From an uncultured Fodinibius sp. (lineage in GTDB: Bacteria > Bacteroidota > Rhodothermia > Balneolales > Balneolaceae): a DNA stretch of 64,000 nucleotides. The first letter of the stretch is position 1. Every line of letters starts with the position of its first letter. Below the pieces are notes generated by a model. That model had not been told where the DNA came from. It saw nothing but the letters and a program-made list of their open reading frames with translations, and searched no databases. A program made the translations under genes and the position numbers. Positions 26,976-35,872 of this stretch are shown in pieces. The stretch spans positions 434,001 to 498,000 of the forward strand of contig CAJXMW010000002.1 of assembly GCA_913056235.1 (NCBI GenBank), read 5' to 3'.

Positions 26976-29312
26976 ATGGATGAAGCACAGCTGAAGAGGG
27001 GTAGGAAAATGTTTGCTTTCCTATTATTCCTGATATTAATCCCGGGATTAGCTATCTCTCAGGAAAGGTCAAAAGCAAAGGGTAATGAAAATTTGGTTCA
27101 GTATGTGAACCCGTTAATGGGTACTGATTCTGAGTTCAAATTTTCGAATGGGAATACCTATCCGGCTATTGCACGGCCATGGGGAATGAATTTCTGGAGC
27201 CCACAAACAGCCGAGATGGGCAGCGGTTGGATGTATGCCTACGATGCCTATACCATTAATGGTTTTAAACAGACGCATCAGCCAAGTCCGTGGATGAATG
27301 ACTACGGTCAATTTGCTGTGATGCCGTTGACAGGCAAGCTGAAATTTATCCAGCAAGACCGCGCCAGCTGGTTTTCTCATAAAGCTGAGGAGGCAAAGCC
27401 GCATTACTATAAAGCTTACCTGGCTGATTACGATGTTGAGGCTGAAATTACGCCCACAGCCAGAGCGGCAATGTTTCGGTTTACATTTCCTGATTCTGAC
27501 AGTTCATATGTTGTAATCGATGCGGCAGATGAAGGTTCACATATCCAGATACTACCCGAAGAGCAGAAAGTTGTTGGTTACTCAACAAAAAATAGTGGTG
27601 GGGTGCCCGACAATTTCCGCAATTATTTTGTAATGCAGTTCGACCAACCTTTTGAAGAGGCTGCAACGTGGCAAGATTCTACCATTGACAATAATTCCCT
27701 GCAGAAAAAGGCGGATCATGTAGGAGGGGTAGTACGCTTTACGACCCAAAAGGGAGAGAAGGTCCATATGAAAGTGGGCTCCTCATTTATTAGCCACGAG
27801 CAGGCAGAGCTCAACCTAGAGCGAGAGATCGGGAATAAAAGTTTTGAAACAGTACGAGAAGAAGGAAGAAAGATCTGGAACGGACATCTTAACCGGATTA
27901 AGGTTGAAGGGGGTACTAGCGACCAGACAGAAACTTTTTACTCTACGCTCTATCGCACGCTGTTATTTCCACGCAAGTTTTATGAATACAACAAAGCGGG
28001 CGAAATGGTGCATTATAGTCCCTACAATGGGGAGATTTTGCCGGGCTATATGTTCACTGATAATGGTTTTTGGGATACCTTTCGAGCAGTGTTTCCTTTC
28101 TTTAACCTGATGTATCCCGAGATGAACGAAAAGTTCATGAAAGGATTGGTTAATACCTATAACGAAAGCGGATGGCTTCCCGAATGGGCCAGTCCGGGTC
28201 ATCGCAACATCATGATCGGTTCGAACTCAGCATCAATTATTGCCGATGCCTATCTCAAAACCGATGGAGATTTCGATATACAGACCTTGTATGAGGCGAT
28301 TCTAAAAAACTCCAAAAATGAGGGACCAATGGAATCGGTGGGGCGTGCCGGTGTGGATTATTATAACAAGCTCGGATATGTGCCATATGATATTGGTCTC
28401 AATGAAAGTGCGGCACGCACGCTAGAGTATGCCTACGACGATTTTACGATTTACAAGCTGGCCAAGGCCCTTGATCGTCCCCAAGAAGAAATTGACCGAT
28501 TTGCCAAGCGCAGCCAGAACTACCGCAATCTCTTTGATCCGGAAACTAATTTGATGCGGGGGAAAAACAAGGATGGTAGCTTTCAAGAACCATTCAATCC
28601 TTTTAAATGGGGCGATGCTTTTACTGAGGGTAATAGCTGGCATTACACCTGGTCGGTATTTCACGATCCCGAAGGACTCATAAATTTAATGGGCGGGGAA
28701 GATCAATTTGTAGCCATGCTTGATTCGGTTTTTGCTCTGCCTCCAAAGTTTGATGAAAGTTATTACGGCCAGGTTATCCATGAAATACGTGAAATGCAGG
28801 TGGTCAATATGGGCCAGTATGCTCACGGTAATCAACCCATTCAGCATATGATTTATCTGTATAACTATGCCGGCCAGCCTTGGAAAGCGCAATACTGGGT
28901 GCGCGAAGTTTTGGATCGGCTTTATTCTCCGGATCCCGATGGTTATCCGGGTGATGAAGATAATGGGCAGACTTCTGCTTGGTACGTCTTTTCTTCGATG
29001 GGATTTTACCCCGTTGCACCGGCAACGGATCAATATGTGTTGGGATCACCGTTGTTTGAAAAAATTAAGCTTCAGCTAGAAAATGGAAATGAAGTTGTCA
29101 TTAATGCGCCAAACAATACCTCAGAAACTCGCTACATTGAGTCGATGAAGGTAAATGGAGAGAATTACAGCAAAAACTGGGTTGACTTCAATACTCTTAT
29201 GGAGGGGGCAACGATTGACTTTATCATGTCGGCGAAACCAAATAAAAACAGAGGCACTGATGAAAGCGATTATCCCTATTCGTTTTCTAAAAACAATGAT
29301 ATTAAAAGATGA
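26976..29312 (+). CDS. GH92 family exo-alpha-mannosidase-like protein, exported
   Basis: A 778-residue GH92. The ATG at 26976 gives an Arg/Lys-rich n-region before the hydrophobic core (residues 13-28); an in-frame ATG at 27009 would also give a signal peptide. Key segments are YVNPLMGTDSEF, YPAIARPWGMNFWSPQT, LEYAYDDFTIYKLAKAL, HGNQPIQHMIYLYNYAGQPW (Gln620 at the acid position) and PGDEDNGQTSAWYVFSSMGF. The product has no lipobox, so it is probably periplasmic. Its stop overlaps an upstream in-frame ATG of the next gene (ATGA), and the next gene's ribosome-binding site lies at this gene's end, which suggests coupling. Confidence 0.94.
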   Translation: MDEAQLKRGRKMFAFLLFLILIPGLAISQERSKAKGNENLVQYVNPLMGTDSEFKFSNGNTYPAIARPWGMNFWSPQTAEMGSGWMYAYDAYTINGFKQTHQPSPWMNDYGQFAVMPLTGKLKFIQQDRASWFSHKAEEAKPHYYKAYLADYDVEAEITPTARAAMFRFTFPDSDSSYVVIDAADEGSHIQILPEEQKVVGYSTKNSGGVPDNFRNYFVMQFDQPFEEAATWQDSTIDNNSLQKKADHVGGVVRFTTQKGEKVHMKVGSSFISHEQAELNLEREIGNKSFETVREEGRKIWNGHLNRIKVEGGTSDQTETFYSTLYRTLLFPRKFYEYNKAGEMVHYSPYNGEILPGYMFTDNGFWDTFRAVFPFFNLMYPEMNEKFMKGLVNTYNESGWLPEWASPGHRNIMIGSNSASIIADAYLKTDGDFDIQTLYEAILKNSKNEGPMESVGRAGVDYYNKLGYVPYDIGLNESAARTLEYAYDDFTIYKLAKALDRPQEEIDRFAKRSQNYRNLFDPETNLMRGKNKDGSFQEPFNPFKWGDAFTEGNSWHYTWSVFHDPEGLINLMGGEDQFVAMLDSVFALPPKFDESYYGQVIHEIREMQVVNMGQYAHGNQPIQHMIYLYNYAGQPWKAQYWVREVLDRLYSPDPDGYPGDEDNGQTSAWYVFSSMGFYPVAPATDQYVLGSPLFEKIKLQLENGNEVVINAPNNTSETRYIESMKVNGENYSKNWVDFNTLMEGATIDFIMSAKPNKNRGTDESDYPYSFSKNNDIKR

Positions 29313-29326
29313 AAGGAGATAGCATT

Positions 29327-31867
29327 ATGAACAGTTTGTCACTCTCAAAAGGTAAAACTAAACGCTGGTCTCTTATTCATAGAGCGATTTCAGTAGTGGT
29401 GCTACTCGGGTTTTTATTTTGCAGTAATATAGTAATTGCGCAAGCGCAGCAAGACCTTCGTCCCCCGGCTTATCCGCTCATAACAGTGGATCCCAACATA
29501 AGCATATGGTCAATGCAGGATACCCTTTATGGAGCTACCACGCAGCATTGGACCGAAGAAGAACATCCGCTGCAAGGATTGATTCGTGTAGATGGCAAGC
29601 CATATTATTTTCTCGGCCAGCAGTTGGCTCGATATAATGAATTACTCCCATTAGCGAACAAGGATGGAAAATGGCGATTCAAAAAATCTTCTCCGGCAAG
29701 TGAATGGACTGAAAGGAATTTTGATGATTCTGGATGGAAAGAGGGGACAGGCACATTTACCGATGGCGAGGACGTGCAAAATCCCTGGAATACCCAAGAG
29801 ATCTGGGCTCGGCGAACGTTTAAGATTCAAGCTCTCGATAGTATCAAGCTGAAGAATCTGCTTCTAAATATTCAGCACGATGACGATGTTGAGGTCTATA
29901 TAAACGGCGTTCCAGCATTTGAAAAAGTAGGGGTGACCTTTACTCCGACACCTGTTGCAATAACTCCTGAGGCTCGAAAGGCCCTTCGCGAAGGAACCAA
30001 TATTATTACCGCCCATTGTACGAATACAGGTGGTTTAGCGGCGCTGGATGTTGGGTTAGTTGAAAAATTGGAGCCGGAGGCAAACATTCCCAACGCCCGG
30101 CAAACAGGAGTAGAGGTGACGGCCACTCAAACGAAATACACCTTCGAAAGTGGGCCCGTAGAATTGACGGCTACATTTACTGCTCCACTTTTGCCTGATG
30201 ACTTAGAAATGATGTCTCGTCCGGCGAACTATATTTCGTTTGAGGTACGCTCGACAGACGGAGATCCGCATGACGTGCAGCTATATTTGAGTGCAGCATC
30301 CAATATCGCCGTACATACCAGCGACCAAGACGTTGTTTGGCAGCGTATGCCATCGCGAGCCCTCGATATTATGCGTGTGGGCACAGCAGAACAGCAGGTT
30401 TTGCAGAGCAAAGGCGATAATGTGCGCATTGATTGGGGATATCTCTACTTGGCCTCTTCTTCCGGAGAATCGGTAAGTAGCCGAATTGCTTCAAGTGCGG
30501 AATCAGTCGCAGATTTTGCTGAAAATGGATCGCTGATGGGTAATGATGCAACTGATATGCCCAGTTCTCCTGCTACTGATCCGATCACATTAGCTACAGC
30601 TTTTGATTTTGAGTCGGTATCGGATCAGCCTGAAGAATGGCATACCACTTTGGCTTATGATGATAAATATGCCATTGAATATTTCCACGAGCCTCTACAG
30701 GCTTGGTGGAAAAAAGATGGCACGTCTGTGGTTGAAATGCTGGAACAGGCAGAAAATGATTATAAACAGCTTATGTGGGAAACATCACAGTTCGACAAAA
30801 AACTGTTTGAAGATGCACGATCGGTTGGCGGGGAAGAATATGCAGAGCTTACGGAACTGGCCTACCGTCAGTCTGTTGCGGCTCATAAATTGGTTGCCGG
30901 TCCGGATGGGACGCCACTTTATTTTAGTAAGGAAAATTTTAGCAATGGTTCAATCGGCACGGTGGATGTTACCTATCCGTCTTCTCCCTTGTTTTTATAT
31001 TACAATCCCACGCTGCTGAAGGGCATGCTTGAGCCAATCTTTTATTATACCGAAAGCGGCCGGTGGCAGAAGCCGTTTCCTGCTCATGATGTAGGTACGT
31101 ATCCGATAGCGAACGGACAAACATACGGTGAAGATATGCCGGTGGAAGAGGCTGGAAATATGTTGATTATGACGACGGCCATTGCTGAAGTAGAAGGCCA
31201 TGCGCAATTTGCTCAGAGCCATTGGGAGACTTTAACGCAATGGGCAGACTATCTTATGGAACATGGGATGGATCCAAAAAACCAACTGTCCACCGATGAT
31301 TTTTCCGGGCATTTAGCTCGTAACACGAATCTGTCGATCAAAGCGATCCTTGGAATAAGGGGATATGGTTATCTCGCTGGGCAACTGGGGAAAGATGAAA
31401 TTGCGCAAAAGTATAAAAAAGCCGCCGCCGACATGGCTGTGAAATGGAGAGAGATGGCCTATGCCGGTGATCACTACATGCTGGCATTTGGTAATCCCGA
31501 TACCTGGAGCCAGAAATATAACCTGGTATGGGATCATTTACTCGGCTTCAATATTTTTCCAGATAGTATCAATAAAACAGAGTTGGAGTATTATTTAGAA
31601 CAGCAGAACCAATATGGTTTGCCGCTTGACAATCGGGCTGATTATACGAAAAGTGACTGGATAATGTGGACTGCAACGTTGGCCGAAGATCGAGCGACTT
31701 TTGAAAAGTTTATCAGCCCAATGTATCGGGCATTTAATGAGACTGAGGATCGCGTGCCGATGACTGACTGGTATATGACAAGCAGCGGCGATCAGCGGGG
31801 ATTCCAGGCACGATCGGTAGTAGGAGGGTATTTTATCAAAATGCTCGAAGAAAAAATGGTAAAGTAA
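29327..31867 (+). CDS. Secreted DUF4964/DUF5127/DUF4965/DUF1793 protein (glutaminase A-like family)
   Basis: An 846-residue exported protein. I choose the ATG at 29327: AGGAG at 29314-29318 sits 8 bases before it, while the upstream in-frame ATG at 29309 precedes that site. After a long signal peptide comes DUF4964 (LRPPAYPLITVDPNISIWS), then a jelly-roll insert like the sugar-binding domain of GH2 enzymes (ASEWTERNFDDSGWKEGTG to WARRTF), DUF5127 (VELTATFTAPLLPDDLEMMSRP), DUF4965 (YDDKYAIEYFHEPLQAWWKKDG) and the all-helical DUF1793 end (SKAILGIRGYGYLAGQLGK, ADYTKSDWIMWTATLAED). Relatives are named glutaminase A from fungi, but in bacteria they recur in glycan loci. Its (alpha/alpha) domain and this operon make a glycosidase role likely (inference). 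Confidence 0.85.
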   Translation: MNSLSLSKGKTKRWSLIHRAISVVVLLGFLFCSNIVIAQAQQDLRPPAYPLITVDPNISIWSMQDTLYGATTQHWTEEEHPLQGLIRVDGKPYYFLGQQLARYNELLPLANKDGKWRFKKSSPASEWTERNFDDSGWKEGTGTFTDGEDVQNPWNTQEIWARRTFKIQALDSIKLKNLLLNIQHDDDVEVYINGVPAFEKVGVTFTPTPVAITPEARKALREGTNIITAHCTNTGGLAALDVGLVEKLEPEANIPNARQTGVEVTATQTKYTFESGPVELTATFTAPLLPDDLEMMSRPANYISFEVRSTDGDPHDVQLYLSAASNIAVHTSDQDVVWQRMPSRALDIMRVGTAEQQVLQSKGDNVRIDWGYLYLASSSGESVSSRIASSAESVADFAENGSLMGNDATDMPSSPATDPITLATAFDFESVSDQPEEWHTTLAYDDKYAIEYFHEPLQAWWKKDGTSVVEMLEQAENDYKQLMWETSQFDKKLFEDARSVGGEEYAELTELAYRQSVAAHKLVAGPDGTPLYFSKENFSNGSIGTVDVTYPSSPLFLYYNPTLLKGMLEPIFYYTESGRWQKPFPAHDVGTYPIANGQTYGEDMPVEEAGNMLIMTTAIAEVEGHAQFAQSHWETLTQWADYLMEHGMDPKNQLSTDDFSGHLARNTNLSIKAILGIRGYGYLAGQLGKDEIAQKYKKAAADMAVKWREMAYAGDHYMLAFGNPDTWSQKYNLVWDHLLGFNIFPDSINKTELEYYLEQQNQYGLPLDNRADYTKSDWIMWTATLAEDRATFEKFISPMYRAFNETEDRVPMTDWYMTSSGDQRGFQARSVVGGYFIKMLEEKMVK

Positions 31868-31899
31868 TTTTTGAAAATTTAAACTAAAACGAACCAATT

Positions 31900-33330
31900 A
31901 TGTTTTCTCGAAAAGACTTTTTAAAGACCAGTGGATTAGCAGCATTAGGAATGTCAACTGTGGGAAGTTCAGCATTTGCCAGCCAGGCTTTTGGAGTACC
32001 AGATTTTAAAAGTAAACGTCCGGCACCTTCTGATCGAAATTTTACAAGCAAAACGGTAGAAGAGGTAATTAAAGAAGTTAAGGCGGATATTGCTGATCCT
32101 GAATTAGCTTGGTTATTTGAAAACTGTTTCCCCAATACGTTGGATACCACCGTTGACTTTGAGGTTAAAGACGGCCGACCAGATACTTTTGTTATAACCG
32201 GCGATATTGAAGCGATGTGGCTTCGAGACTCTTCTGCTCAGGTATGGCCCTACGTAACGCTTGCCAACAAAGATGATCACCTGCGTGAAATGTTGGCTGG
32301 TGTTATTAATCGCCAAACAGAATGTATTCATATTGATCCCTATGCTAATGCTTTTAATAAAGAGGCAACAGGTAGTGAATGGGAAAGTGATTTAACAGAT
32401 ATGAAACCTCAGTTACATGAGCGAAAATGGGAGATAGATTCGCTCTGTTATCCGGTACGACTTGCTCATGGCTACTGGAAAGAGACGGGAGACACTTCGC
32501 CATTTGATGAGCGTTGGCAGCAAGCAATGAAACTAATTATTCAGACATTCCGGGAGCAACAGCGCAAAGAAGATCGTGGTCCTTATACTTTTCAGCGTGA
32601 GACTCCGGTAGCTACAGATACCCAGCCACTCAATGGATACGGTCGGCCCGTTAATCCGGTGGGATTGATTTGCTCGAGCTTTCGTCCTTCTGATGATGCT
32701 ACTATTCTTCCCTTCTTAGTACCATCTAATTTCTTTGCCGTTCGTTCACTGCACCAGATGGCAGAGATGTTACGCACTATCCGTAATGATCAAGCGACAG
32801 CCAGGGAAGCAGAACAACTTGCAGATGAAGTTGAAGAAGCGTTACAAGAGTATGCAGTGGTTGATCATCCTGAATTTGGTGAGGTATATGCCTATGAAGT
32901 TGATGGAATGGGGAATCGTTTATATATGGATGATGCCAACGTGCCCAGTTTATTGTCATTACCTTATTTAGAGCTGACTGATCAGGATGATCCTGTGTAT
33001 CAAAATACTCGGAAGCTACTTTTAAGCGATCATAATCCCTATTTCTTTAAGGGTAAAGCTGGCGAAGGGATTGGAAGTATCCATGTAGATATCGACATGA
33101 TTTGGCCCATGAGCATTTCAATGCGGGCATTTACGAGCGATGACGATCAGGAGATACGGGCAGCCCTCAACACACTGAAGAATACGCATGGCGGAACGGG
33201 CTTTATGCACGAAACCTTCCACAAAGATGATCCGAAAAACTTTACCCGGGAGTGGTTTGCTTGGGCCAACACGTTGTTTGGGGAACTAATCTATACGCTC
33301 CATCAAGAAAGACCTCATCTCTTATCATAA
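31900..33330 (+). CDS. GH125 family exo-alpha-1,6-mannosidase
   Basis: A 476-residue enzyme of the metal-independent GH125 family (formerly DUF1237), which removes alpha-1,6-linked mannose from the non-reducing end. ITGDIEAMWLRDSSAQVWPY with Asp110 is the family hallmark, and FHERKWEIDSLCYPVRLAHGYW-like, DDANVPSLLSLPY and TGFMHETFHKDDPKNFTREWFAWANTLFGE (broken here by conserved His-Glu) complete the active-site set. The N-terminus SRKDFLKTSG plus a hydrophobic stretch is a Tat-like signal with Arg-Lys in place of twin Arg, so it is probably periplasmic. It would finish the backbone left by GH76 and debranching GH92 enzymes. Confidence 0.95.
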   Translation: MFSRKDFLKTSGLAALGMSTVGSSAFASQAFGVPDFKSKRPAPSDRNFTSKTVEEVIKEVKADIADPELAWLFENCFPNTLDTTVDFEVKDGRPDTFVITGDIEAMWLRDSSAQVWPYVTLANKDDHLREMLAGVINRQTECIHIDPYANAFNKEATGSEWESDLTDMKPQLHERKWEIDSLCYPVRLAHGYWKETGDTSPFDERWQQAMKLIIQTFREQQRKEDRGPYTFQRETPVATDTQPLNGYGRPVNPVGLICSSFRPSDDATILPFLVPSNFFAVRSLHQMAEMLRTIRNDQATAREAEQLADEVEEALQEYAVVDHPEFGEVYAYEVDGMGNRLYMDDANVPSLLSLPYLELTDQDDPVYQNTRKLLLSDHNPYFFKGKAGEGIGSIHVDIDMIWPMSISMRAFTSDDDQEIRAALNTLKNTHGGTGFMHETFHKDDPKNFTREWFAWANTLFGELIYTLHQERPHLLS

Positions 33331-33389
33331 CATTTTTGCGTTGCTAAAAATTAAAATAGGAAATAGAAAATATTAGGACAGGTATAACC

Positions 33390-34556
33390 GTGAACAAGAA
33401 AACACTACCTATATTTCTGGCATTTTTGTGTATGGGATTTGGCGATGTTGTCGGCCCTCTCACAAGTTTACTTCAGCAAGATTACGAGCTTTCCAACTTT
33501 CTGGCTGGTTTTGTCACTTTCATGGGCTTTATCATGTTTGGACTGCTCTCCATACCGTTGGGAATTTACCAAGATAGGAAAGGTAAAAAGCATGTATTAC
33601 TACTTGGATTATTGACGGCATTTCTGGGGCTTGTACTTCCTATGGTCGGCAATTTCAGTTCTTTCATGCTCATTCTTTCTGGATTGCTGTTACTTGGCAC
33701 TGGTGCAACAATGCTGCAAGTATCGGGGAATCCCGTAATGCGCGATGTATCTGCTGAGGGTAATTATTCCCGTAATCTTTCGTTTGGTCAATTTACCAAA
33801 GCTATCGGTTCCCTTTCAGGAGCAGTGCTCCCCATGGTGGCGGTGAACTATTGGGGTTCTGATTGGAAAATTCTCTTTCCTATTTATTCTGGAATACTGC
33901 TGGTTACGTTACTGGTTATCTATTTTACCACAGTAGAAGAAAAGGTCCATGAAGATTCGGAGCCGGCCACCTTAAAATCGTCTTTTGATCTGCTGTTTAA
34001 AAACAAATATGTACTAATGATGGTAGCAGGTATCTTCTTATATGTGGGGGCTGAAGTGAGTATGAGTGCCAGGCTGCCGAATTATTTGCAACATGTTTTT
34101 GGAGTTGATTTGGAAGAATTCGGGCTGTGGGGTACGTTATTTTTCTTTTTATTCTTAATGATCGGTCGCTTTTTAGGTGGAGTGATCCTTAACTGGATAA
34201 ATCCAAAGAAGTTTTTGATCATAACTTCATCTGTTGCGGCGATATCTACTTTTAGTCTTTATTTAGCTCCCACACAGCTTGTTGGATTTATTGCAATATC
34301 TGTTATTGGAATCTCCTTTGCTAATATATTCCCCTTAATCTTTTCAATAACAGTTGATGAAATGCCTGAAAGAAGTAATGAAATATCAGGTTTGATGGTG
34401 ACTGCTATTATTGGTGGTGCAATTGTTCCTTTAGCATTTGGTGCCGTAGCTGATTTATTTTCTATGATGGCAGGATTTGTAGTACCCTTGCTCTGTATTT
34501 TATATGTTATTTTTGTAGCAGTTAGAACCAAAAGTTTAACTTCCTCAACAGCATAA
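33390..34556 (+). CDS. MFS transporter, FucP-like sugar permease
   Basis: A 388-residue inner-membrane protein with about 12 hydrophobic segments. The pattern GFGDVVGPLTSLLQQDYELS, GFIMFGLLSIPLGIYQDRKGKKHVLLLGLLT and ATMLQVSGNPVMRDVS is that of FucP-like sugar/cation symporters, distinct from the SP-family porter at 14020. GTG at 33390 is the only plausible start before helix 1. It is followed after 6 bases by a ROK kinase, which suggests that the two act in series on one imported monosaccharide (inference). Confidence 0.87.
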   Translation: MNKKTLPIFLAFLCMGFGDVVGPLTSLLQQDYELSNFLAGFVTFMGFIMFGLLSIPLGIYQDRKGKKHVLLLGLLTAFLGLVLPMVGNFSSFMLILSGLLLLGTGATMLQVSGNPVMRDVSAEGNYSRNLSFGQFTKAIGSLSGAVLPMVAVNYWGSDWKILFPIYSGILLVTLLVIYFTTVEEKVHEDSEPATLKSSFDLLFKNKYVLMMVAGIFLYVGAEVSMSARLPNYLQHVFGVDLEEFGLWGTLFFFLFLMIGRFLGGVILNWINPKKFLIITSSVAAISTFSLYLAPTQLVGFIAISVIGISFANIFPLIFSITVDEMPERSNEISGLMVTAIIGGAIVPLAFGAVADLFSMMAGFVVPLLCILYVIFVAVRTKSLTSSTA

Positions 34557-34562
34557 ATTTTC

Positions 34563-35657
34563 ATGGATGTTTTTAGTGATCGGCGAATTGTTATGACTCT
34601 TGATGCTGGCGGCACAAATTTTGTGTTTTCAGCATTGCAAGGAGGAGAAGAAATTGTGGAGCCGGTAACTTCTCCTGCTTTTTCTGATAATCTGACTAAA
34701 AGTTTAGAAGCAATCATAGATGGATTTAAACAGGTCCGAAAGCTCCTGTCAAGAGATCCCAAAGCAATAAGTTTTGCTTTTCCCGGGCCGGCAGATTATC
34801 CTGCAGGAATAATTGACAATGTTGGTAATCTTCCTGCCTATTCAGGTGGTGTGGCATTGGGACCGATGCTAGAAAAGGAGTTTGGGATCCCGGTTTTTAT
34901 CAATAATGATGGAGACCTTTTTGCTTATGGAGAAGCAATGGCAGGATTATTGCCTGAAATTAATGGGGAATTAAGCAGTCGGGGTATTCCCAAAAGGTAC
35001 AATAATCTATTGGGGGTCACGATTGGTACTGGCTTTGGAGGAGGAATAGTTATAAACAATAAACTTATGCAGGGGGATAACTCTGCGGCGGGAGAGATTT
35101 GGATTTCACGTAACTTTAAGGACACAAATCTGATAGCTGAAGAGGGAGTGAGTATTCGTGCAATTCAAAAAGCTTACAAAAGGAATAGTCAGGGGACGAA
35201 AGAGTTGTTGACTCCTAAAGATATTTATGAAATTGCAAAGGGTAATAAGCCGGGAGATCAAGATGCTGCAATATATGCTTTTGAGAGAATGGGAAGTGTC
35301 CTTGGAGAAGCATTGGCCAATGCTATTACGCTGATAGATGGGGCTATCGTTGTAGGGGGTGGCATAAGTGGAGCTTATGATCTTTTTCTACCCAAGGTGG
35401 TGGAACATTTAAATGGAAAGATATATGGGGAAAATGAGAAAAGTTTTTCACGTCTGGTATCAAGGGTATATAATTTAGAAGACAGTCAGTCAGGTCAAGC
35501 ATTTTACGATTTTAAACCAAGAGAAATTTCAGTACCATTTTCTAATAATTCGCTCTCGTATGTATCGGATAAGAGGGTACCGGTTGGTATATCTCGGCTT
35601 GGTACAAATCAGGCAACGGCTCTGGGTGCCTATGCATTTGCATTAAATAATATTTGA
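34563..35657 (+). CDS. ROK family sugar kinase
   Basis: A 364-residue cytoplasmic kinase. It has the ATP-phosphate loop LDAGGTNFVFSA, SFAFPGPADYPAGII, the catalytic Asp in INNDGDLFAYGEAMAG, and LGVTIGTGFGGGIVINN. As in the fusion protein at 10080, the CxCGxxGC zinc motif of ROK proteins is missing. It has an extension near residues 285-340 with no counterpart in short ROK kinases. It may be the glucokinase, galactose/fructose-kinase or second mannokinase of the locus; the sugar cannot be read. Last gene of the long operon. Confidence 0.88.
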   Translation: MDVFSDRRIVMTLDAGGTNFVFSALQGGEEIVEPVTSPAFSDNLTKSLEAIIDGFKQVRKLLSRDPKAISFAFPGPADYPAGIIDNVGNLPAYSGGVALGPMLEKEFGIPVFINNDGDLFAYGEAMAGLLPEINGELSSRGIPKRYNNLLGVTIGTGFGGGIVINNKLMQGDNSAAGEIWISRNFKDTNLIAEEGVSIRAIQKAYKRNSQGTKELLTPKDIYEIAKGNKPGDQDAAIYAFERMGSVLGEALANAITLIDGAIVVGGGISGAYDLFLPKVVEHLNGKIYGENEKSFSRLVSRVYNLEDSQSGQAFYDFKPREISVPFSNNSLSYVSDKRVPVGISRLGTNQATALGAYAFALNNI

Positions 35658-35772
35658 CTTACGAGTATATGGATACTTTGGTAATCATAACTAAAACAAT
35701 ATAAAAAGTGAACTCTCCTCCAAAAGATCCAAGAATGATAACAAGAGATAAGTTATAATTTTAAGACTCTAG

Positions 35773-35784
35773 TTGTCTAAACAA
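35773..35784. promoter_or_regulatory. Second candidate HutC-type operator, before the GH43 gene
   Basis: TTGTCTAAACAA is a near-palindrome whose core GTCTAAAC (35775-35782) fits GT-N-TA-N-AC, as does the site at 7647-7654. It lies 88 bases upstream of the GH43 ATG within a 215-base AT-rich spacer. ACAATTGT (35781-35788) is a second small palindrome overlapping it. Two hits of an 8-base half-degenerate motif in non-coding DNA next to this locus are suggestive, not proof. Confidence 0.45.
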
Positions 35785-35872
35785 TTGTGGTAAATATAGT
35801 ACCATCTTAGTCACTTTTAGTACTTCAAGCCTTATTTATTATTCTATATCTTATCTACTTAAATAATTTATT

